Below, in pieces: positions 20,245 to 25,410 of a DNA stretch of 25,410 nucleotides (position 1 is the first letter of the stretch; each line of letters begins with the position of its first letter). A model generated the notes under the pieces. That model was not told the DNA's origin and did no database searches. It was given only the letters and a program-made list of their open reading frames with translations. This DNA is from Perkinsus olseni (taxonomy: Eukaryota > Perkinsozoa > Perkinsida): positions 1 through 25,410 of the forward strand of contig JABANN010000497.1 in NCBI GenBank assembly GCA_013115125.1. Direction: 5' to 3'. The position numbers were made by a program, and so were the translations under genes.

Positions 20245-21073
20245 ATGAATGTCCGTATGAAACTCCCCAACCTGCTTCTCGCGGGGTTGCTCCCGTGGAT
20301 TGCCCAGTCCATAAGAAGCCTCAACCCCAACAGTCCTAGTCTGAACGCTTCCCAGCTTGAATATCGGTTCTTGCCTGCCATAGTTGGGGCTGACAGAGGC
20401 ATCCTCGAAGCCCTGGCTCCTATATCCAGGAAGGCAAATGTGATATATCCAGGCGGCTTAGCAGTCCTTCATTGCGTTGCGTTGTCGCTCGTCATGCCTA
20501 GCAGACGCGTCCATGAGTGTTTCAGGTAGTGGTTGCCTCCCTTGGATATGGTCTCGTGACTAGACCACAGCATGAAAGGTGGGTCTATATATTCGCTGTT
20601 CGTGTAGAGTTGGACTGGAGGGAAAGAGGAATCGCAACAGAAATGATCAAGCGGCTACTTGCATACGTGAGCTCTCCCGAGTCGTTTCCGCTCCCGAACT
20701 GGTAGCGGTGCCCAGATTAAAAGGGCATGGCCCCGAGTAACTGGTGCATACCTTGGAGTCTTGGAGGACAATGAACCGGCCAAGAGACTGTACGAGAGAA
20801 TAGGCTTCGCTCATAGAGGGGAAGTAAGCTCGCTCCACAAACGCTTGAATACAGGGAATTTACTGTGGCACGAAGTCCGTCTCAGTTCCTCCCCGTTAGG
20901 TATATATTCTGAATGAAACAACACTGACCTTTGGATACGTCTTTCCTTTCCATTCGTCACCGACTGACAATTTGCCGCAAGATTTAGTGCATCAAGGAGT
21001 GCCTTTGCCTCGCACCAACGACCTTGTCGGAAGATGCCTGTTCGATGTTCTGTTTGCTCATGACAGTAAGTGA
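20245..21073 (+). CDS. Secreted GNAT-family N-acetyltransferase, copy 2
   Basis: Paralogue of copies 1 and 3 (GNAT superfamily, substrate unknown). Exons: 20245-about 20475, 20526-20666, 20716-20823, 20900-21073 (about 217 aa). The N-terminus has a signal peptide (MNVRMKLPNLLLAGLLPWIA) followed by LNASQLEYRFLPA. Exon 2 (141 nt, same length as copy 1) encodes motif A: ELDWRERGIATEMIKRLLAY. Exon 3 encodes TGAYLGVLEDNEPAKRLYER and IGFAH. Exon 4 carries the shared tail (FGYVFPFHSSPTDNLPQD). The exon 1 donor is uncertain: GTTGCG at 20476 keeps frame but is weak. The exon 3/4 junction differs from the other copies: the usual acceptor AG is mutated, and CCGTTAG at 20893-20899 serves instead with a strong GTAAGC donor at 20824. 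Confidence 0.72.
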
Positions 21074-22123
21074 ATAGCTCTCAACATCTAATGTTGAGTC
21101 TCATGGCATTTCGAGTGTCGTGATGTCCTTGACAACAATGCTGATGATGAGGATGGTGCGACACCATTGGTGTTTATTGACAAGAGGATCACCCGTGTTG
21201 TGTGAAATACGAGTTAAACGCGAAATGAGTATTAAGGCCTTTAAACTAAAGGGATCAGAACGAGTACAGCGTTTGTACGTTGAACGCACACCGCCATAAT
21301 GAGTGACGGGTTGTAACGCGTGAGCGTGAACAGACAATCACACTCCTACCGGAACCAACCGCACACCGAAGAATCATGAAATGCTCCAAGCTAAGCTGCA
21401 GACTACCTACCAGTCTGTTGATGAACAAGGGAGTCTGAATCGAAGAAATGTCTACAAGCGCGAAAAAAAAACGCAATTCAGTTGATGGTTCCTGATGGCC
21501 GAGTTTCTTTATCCTGAAAGGACTTGCTAGCGTTCAGGGAGTTGATGAGGGTAGATCATTATTTGTCGGGTATTGTAGCGCTTGCTGCCTGGCATGGGCG
21601 CAGATTATGAAGCCCTGACAATGAGGTGTAAAGTCTCTTTCCCCCCTACCGGGTTGGGGGAAAAGGGACACCTGCGCAGGGTTGGGCCTACCCTGCGGTC
21701 CTCGGGACACTGAGTGTCCGACACTCTGCAGGTGGCTGAAGTATCCTCCCGCTCGTACGTTAGTTCCGGTTTTTACTCGATAAGTGAAATCATTTTACAA
21801 AAATGTCATTAAGCATTCAATAACTGTATCACCTATAACTACGAATAAAGTACGGTTGTCGTGCTACTGTAATCAGTCTAACGATTGACGACTCATCAGC
21901 GCCCCAATTAAGCCTGACCGACTTCGAGTCGGCCAAGCGGAGGAGGACATCATGTCATAGGCTATGGCTGGTCTCGGAAACAGTAGCCTCGTTACCGCTC
22001 GAAGTGTCGCGGCGATACTTTACCCTCTCTTCGCGCGCCAGTGAACTTCCATGCGGGTTGGCATGCCCTTGGTTACAATGTTAACAACTTCCAGGCATAA
22101 GTTGTGCAGTTGTTGGTATCTTC
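21074..22123. other. Spacer between acetyltransferase copies 2 and 3
   Basis: No gene supported. A GC-rich, self-complementary stretch at about 21640-21735 contains CCCCCTACCGGGTTGGGGG, CAGGGTTGGGCCTACCCTG and GGACACTGAGTGTCC, and resembles the sequence near 7736-7800. It could be a structured RNA or a repeat. A GATGATGAGGATG run lies near 21142. Confidence 0.4.
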
Positions 22124-23036
22124 ATGCTGCGCCCTAGCATACCTAGTCTCCTATGCGCTGGGCTGCTGCCGTGGATCGTCTCTAGTTTACGAAGGGCACA
22201 CCCCGAGAGCACACCAAGGAATATCACCATTGACCCTTTCCAACTCCACTACGAATTCTTGCCTAACACTTTTGGAGATCAAAGCAGTGTTATCTTTGAG
22301 GGTATGAAAATTTATGCCAAGATGACAGAGGTGATAGATCAAGACGGGTTCACGTCGCTCATAGCGTGGGACTCAGTCCCAGGGACTGCTGCCTACCAGT
22401 GGCGACGGACTGATCGGATCAGTCTGATCCTTGCGCATCTCAGGCTCAAGCCGCCTCTATTGGTTCTACTGAATTGACAGTCGCCACAGTTGGATTCATT
22501 CTGGTCAGCGTACCAAGGTATCCAACGTTGCTCCAAATACACGATGTTAATGTGACAAAAAACTGTCGGAGGAACGGAATTGCAACATATATGATTACAA
22601 GGCTACTTGCTTCCGTAAGTTGTCTGGTCCTCACATTCGAGAACCATAGTTTTCCAGATCAAGAAGGGGTGGCCCCAAGTCGCTGGAGCATACTTGGCAG
22701 TATGGCCTCCTAATGACCCAGCCAAGCGGGCGTACGAGAAGATAGGCTTCATTTACGTAAATAGTGCGGACATGATCAACAACGGTGAGTGATCAGGATC
22801 GTCAGCAAAGGCAGACTGCATGAGAATCATGGCAATGCCGGGGACTCCTCGTCGAGCCGTAGAGTGATATCTCAGGACAACCACTTCGTTTGGATGGATA
22901 TGTCTTTGATTTCAAATCGTCGGCGGCCGACAGGTTACCACAGGATGTAAATCCGGAGGGAATGGAGCTGCCGATAACAGCCTTCCCTGTGGATGACCAA
23001 TTGTTTTATACTATAATCGCGCCTCAGCAAGCGTGA
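22124..23036 (+). CDS. Secreted GNAT-family N-acetyltransferase, copy 3
   Basis: Best-preserved structure of the array. Exons: 22124-22375, 22444-22614, 22658-22784, 22876-23036, all in phase (711 nt, 236 aa). Introns are 68, 43 and 91 nt. The ATG at 22124 opens a signal peptide (MLRPSIPSLLCAGLLPWIVS), then DPFQLHYEFLPN, matching the SQLEY segment of the other copies. Motif A is KNCRRNGIATYMITRLLAS (RRNGIA loop). Exon 3 (127 nt, as in copy 1) gives VAGAYLAVWPPNDPAKRAYE and KIGFIY. Exon 4 encodes the shared tail (LRLDGYVFDFKSSAADRLP) and ends in TGA. The first donor (GTCCCA at 22376) is weak but lies exactly ten codons after the aligned Gly, as in copy 1. The signal peptide points to secretion or the ER lumen. 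Confidence 0.78.
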
Positions 23037-23741
23037 GGGACTCTTCCCAGATGAGTCCTCATCATCAGCAATCAATGTCATTCCCTCCGGGATGGTGTTT
23101 GTTGTTGCCCGTAGAAGTAAATCTTTTGAGTTGCAGTAGAGCTATCCACGCATTGCGTGACACGCAGCCGGCACGTCCACCATGGGCCGCTGTTGTCGTG
23201 TCGCAGGCGCGCACGCCACTGTTTGTGAGATTGTCCTCTGCTAAGTTTAAGTGATTAACCATTGATCTGTTCATACGTTATTGAAATTCTCCTATCTCTG
23301 GATATTGTGTTTCCTGGATTACAGCCGACCATCTTCCACCCTCGGAGGGAAGACGCCCAAGACCCTTCGCATCCCTCTGAGACTAGTCGAACAAAAGTGA
23401 GGTGTTTGCTTAGACTCGGGAGCATTACCTTAGATTCTACAGCGTGCAAGATTGCTTCATGTGTGAACCAGATAAGGTACGAGCACTAGTGATACAATCG
23501 CGGCGAGTTTAACTTGCGCTAAGGGCGAACAGACTTGTTCGCTTAACCCATCCCTCCCACACCGAGCACAATAACCGGTTCGATCTGCAGACCGTGCTTC
23601 GTACCTTGATGTTTCGCCCTTCGCGGCAAGAGGATCATCGGATAGTCATCAACAGTGCGTGCGCAGTCACCAGACCCGGTTCTTCATGGACAAGCACTTG
23701 TCTTCACACCCGCGTGTCTCGAGTGTGGAAATTTAACGCAT
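23037..23741. other. Spacer between the acetyltransferase array and the tRNA cassette
   Basis: Short open frames on both strands (for example 23262-23489 +) show no family motif. No other structure seen. Confidence 0.4.
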
Positions 23742-23760
23742 TTTTCGAACTATGGTGCAA

Positions 23761-23834
23761 TACTGGAACCGAGAATCGAACTCGGGACCTACTGCGTGTT
23801 AGGCAGTCGTCATAACCAACTAGACCATTCCAGC
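23761..23834 (-). tRNA. tRNA-Val (anticodon AAC)
   Basis: Full cloverleaf on the minus strand. The acceptor GCTGGAA/TTCCAGT has seven pairs (one G-T). The D arm is GTC-TAGTTGGTTAT-GAC. The anticodon stem is ACTGC/GCAGT with loop CTAACAC (anticodon AAC). The variable loop is AGGTC. The T stem is CCGAG/CTCGG with loop TTCGATT. Discriminator A. A TATATA motif lies 64 bases upstream, and a TTTT run just before the gene would end any upstream transcript. Confidence 0.88.
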
Positions 23835-23897
23835 AAGCTGAAAAGACATCTCATTCCATGGTCCCGTTGAGCTCCGTGTTCTTAAACGCCCGTCTGT

Positions 23898-23903
23898 TAT
23901 ATA
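23898..23903 (-). promoter_or_regulatory. TATA motif upstream of tRNA-Val
   Basis: TATATA (minus strand, within GGCTATATAACAG) 64 bases upstream of the tRNA-Val 5' end. Upstream TATA elements assist Pol III initiation in some eukaryotes. The motif is kept in the second cassette (CCTATATAG near 24251). Confidence 0.35.
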
Positions 23904-23934
23904 GCCCGTGCTCAGCATCAAGACACCTAAACGC

Positions 23935-24005
23935 GGGCTGAGTCGAGAATCGAACTCGAGACCTCTCGCACCCGAGCGAGAATCATACCACTAGGCCACA
24001 CAGCC
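23935..24005 (-). tRNA. tRNA-Pro (anticodon CGG)
   Basis: Cloverleaf on the minus strand. The acceptor GGCTGTG/CTCAGCC has one T-T mismatch. Box A (TGGCCTAGTGG) is typical of tRNA-Pro. The anticodon stem is TCTCG/CGAGA with loop CTCGGGT (anticodon CGG). The T stem is TCGAG/CTCGA with loop TTCGATT. Discriminator C. A TATATA lies about 12 bases upstream (24017-24022). Confidence 0.84.
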
Positions 24006-24016
24006 ACAACGTAGTG

Positions 24017-24022
24017 TATATA
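24017..24022 (-). promoter_or_regulatory. TATA motif upstream of tRNA-Pro
   Basis: TATATA about 12 bases before the 5' end of the intact tRNA-Pro. The same place in the second cassette reads as a broken version (TTCATA on the minus strand), which fits decay of that copy. Confidence 0.4.
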
Positions 24023-24134
24023 GCAGGGGCTTCGGTGTCCCAGAACCAGTCGCTAGAAACCGTGCGCAATCGGAGACGCCGTAGCAACTCCAAAACGGCG
24101 CATGATCTAGCGCGTATTTCGAACGATGGTGCGA

Positions 24135-24208
24135 TACTGGAGCCAAGAGTCGAACTCGGGACCTACTGCTTGTGAGACAGTCGTAATAATCAGCTAGACC
24201 ATTCCAGA
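24135..24208 (-). pseudogene. Decayed tRNA-Val copy (anticodon CAC)
   Basis: Duplicate of the tRNA-Val at 23761-23834. The anticodon loop is CTCACAA (anticodon CAC, still Val). The acceptor TCTGGAA/CTCCAGT has two mismatches, the D-stem has one, and the conserved GG of the D-loop is lost (CTGA). The T arm still pairs. Probably a pseudogene or poorly processed. Confidence 0.7.
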
Positions 24209-24259
24209 GATGGTCCCGGTGAGCTCCGTGATCTTTAATGCCCGTCTACTATATAGGCC

Positions 24260-24331
24260 GCGCTGAGTCGAGGACCGAACTCGAAACCTCGTGCACCCAA
24301 CGCGAGAATCATACCACTAGGCCACACAGCC
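24260..24331 (-). pseudogene. Decayed tRNA-Pro copy
   Basis: Duplicate of the tRNA-Pro at 23935-24005. Box A and the T arm are intact, but the anticodon arm is TCTCG-CGTTGGGTGCA-CGAGG, with an 11-base loop instead of seven. The acceptor has two mismatches. A TGG-like anticodon can be read in the loop, but the arm cannot form a normal tRNA. Confidence 0.7.
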
Positions 24332-24470
24332 ACAACTTAGTGTATGAAGCAGGGGCTTCGGTGCCCCAGAACCAGTCGCTAGAAACCGTGCGCATTTGAA
24401 GACGCCGTAGCAACTCCAAAATGGCGCATGATCTAACGCATATTTCGGATGATGGTGCAATTATTGTCAC

Positions 24471-25410
24471 GGGATGACAAATCATTACGACCTATGGGTG
24501 TGCAGTCAACCTGGTCGTACGAGCAGACATTTCAACACCTACGTCGCGGAAGTGACGTCGAATGACCTTGCTTAAATCAAGCTCGGAAAACCACGCTGCA
24601 ATCTTTCTTGGAGAAGGTCGCAGAACGCTAGTTTCTATCACTGAAAAGTGCACTGCTCTGCACCTTGCATTCCCTCACCTTGCAAATTTCCGCTCATCCG
24701 AGACAATATACTTCCAGCTCTTGAACTTATGACAGGATATCTCTAACCTCGACCGGAGCAGTGTAACTATGCAAGAGCAGCTCCAAGTCTGTTGCAGAAC
24801 CTCGCAGAAAATCGATGGAGAGCTTGAAGCGAGGGATGCTGACAGCATCCCTTCATAGAGAGTCTCAGCCCTGCCTAGGACTCTCGGTCGACCGAACACG
24901 GTGCTTAAAACATCGCGTTAGCCGTAGTGGATATTACCTAACTACTCCCGATGACTATTGAGGACACATTATCGGGCCGCCATATCGCGTCGACGCACCG
25001 GTAAGCCACGAAAACAACAGCGAGATCCAGTCCGTGGTGCTACGAACTGCAACGTGAAGTAGCACTGGTGTTTCGGCCGAGATTCTCGGAGAAGACCTTG
25101 AGTGAGATATTCTGCCTTAAGACCCTCAGAAACAGTACATCAGCAACTGATACCGGTTATTGGCGATAACCGGCGACAGTAACTAATTTTCTCCGAGTAA
25201 CTACGTTCCGCTGCAGTTCCTGCGCAGTGGCTGGTGAGAGTCTCACCGCGAGACTCTCTGCTCCATCACCCTGAGGCAGAACACTCTTCTCACTTGATGT
25301 AACACTTTAACCAAACGAGCCGATTGGCGCAAAATAATAACTCTTACTAAAAACAGGGCAATCGTGCAAGGGCATGGTGAACAGCGATCAACTCAACCAC
25401 AGATCATCAC
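24471..25410. other. Right-edge stretch with hairpins, no gene seen
   Basis: No supported gene. Three clean inverted repeats: 24833-24851 (GGGATGCTG-A-CAGCATCCC), 25153-25173 (CCGGTTAT/ATAACCGG, 5-base loop) and 25236-25258 (GAGAGTCTC/GAGACTCTC, 5-base loop). Their role is unknown. Confidence 0.5.

Larger units (their letters stand above)
23742..24470 (-). repeat. Tandemly duplicated tRNA-Pro/tRNA-Val cassette
   Basis: Two direct copies of about 325-375 bp, each holding tRNA-Pro then tRNA-Val on the minus strand, plus a third truncated start at about 24438-24465 (TATTTCGGATGATGGTGCAA, matching 24114-24133). Between copies the flank (AGCAGGGGCTTCGGTG, CAGTCGCTAGAAACCGTGCG) is nearly identical. 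The first copy has about 48 extra bases between its two tRNAs. Confidence 0.9.

Noticed and set aside
1-25410. CRISPR arrays, bacterial operons, LTR or Polinton elements
   Set aside because: No regular repeat-spacer pattern, no bacterial gene layout, and no capsid, polymerase or integrase motifs were seen.

Overview
The window is nuclear DNA of a unicellular eukaryote with intron-rich genes. Three conserved housekeeping genes can be spliced completely by eye, with GT-AG introns in consistent phase. Most introns in two of them are only 40-53 nt long. Base composition is balanced. Small introns, secreted acetyltransferase paralogues and the overall style suggest an alveolate-like protist such as Perkinsus. 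That placement is an inference from gene structure, not a proven identification.

Left part (about 1-10.7 kb, all + strand): the 3' end of a possible WD-repeat gene (to 655); a complete mitotic cyclin gene of 8 exons (1323-2950, 356 aa); a spacer with a GTAC-rich palindromic block (about 4036-4290); a complete prolyl 4-hydroxylase-like 2OG-Fe(II) dioxygenase gene of 7 exons (4381-7353, 271 aa) whose stop codon lies inside a 25-bp tandem repeat; and a complete ornithine aminotransferase gene of 14 exons (8215-10675, 448 aa).

Middle part (about 10.7-17.9 kb): gene-poor. The clearest content is a decayed minus-strand gene for a DUF2817 (M14-like zinc carboxypeptidase) protein at 14100-15786, with an in-frame stop exactly at the Glu of its HxxE zinc motif. 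Around it are short candidate coding pieces: a small secreted ORF, a charged C-terminal exon, a one-helix ORF, and a minus-strand membrane-protein tail.

Right part (about 17.8-25.4 kb): three tandem, diverged genes for secreted GNAT-family acetyltransferases (about 17847-18767, 20245-21073, 22124-23036). They share a four-exon layout and a C-terminal extension. Copy 1 has no visible ATG, and copy 2 uses shifted splice sites. Next comes a duplicated tRNA-Pro/tRNA-Val cassette on the minus strand. One pair looks intact and has upstream TATA motifs; the other is decayed. The last kilobase holds only hairpins.

The three housekeeping genes have unrelated roles (cell cycle, protein hydroxylation, arginine/proline metabolism) and look like ordinary chromosomal neighbours. 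The GNAT array and the tRNA cassette are local tandem duplications.
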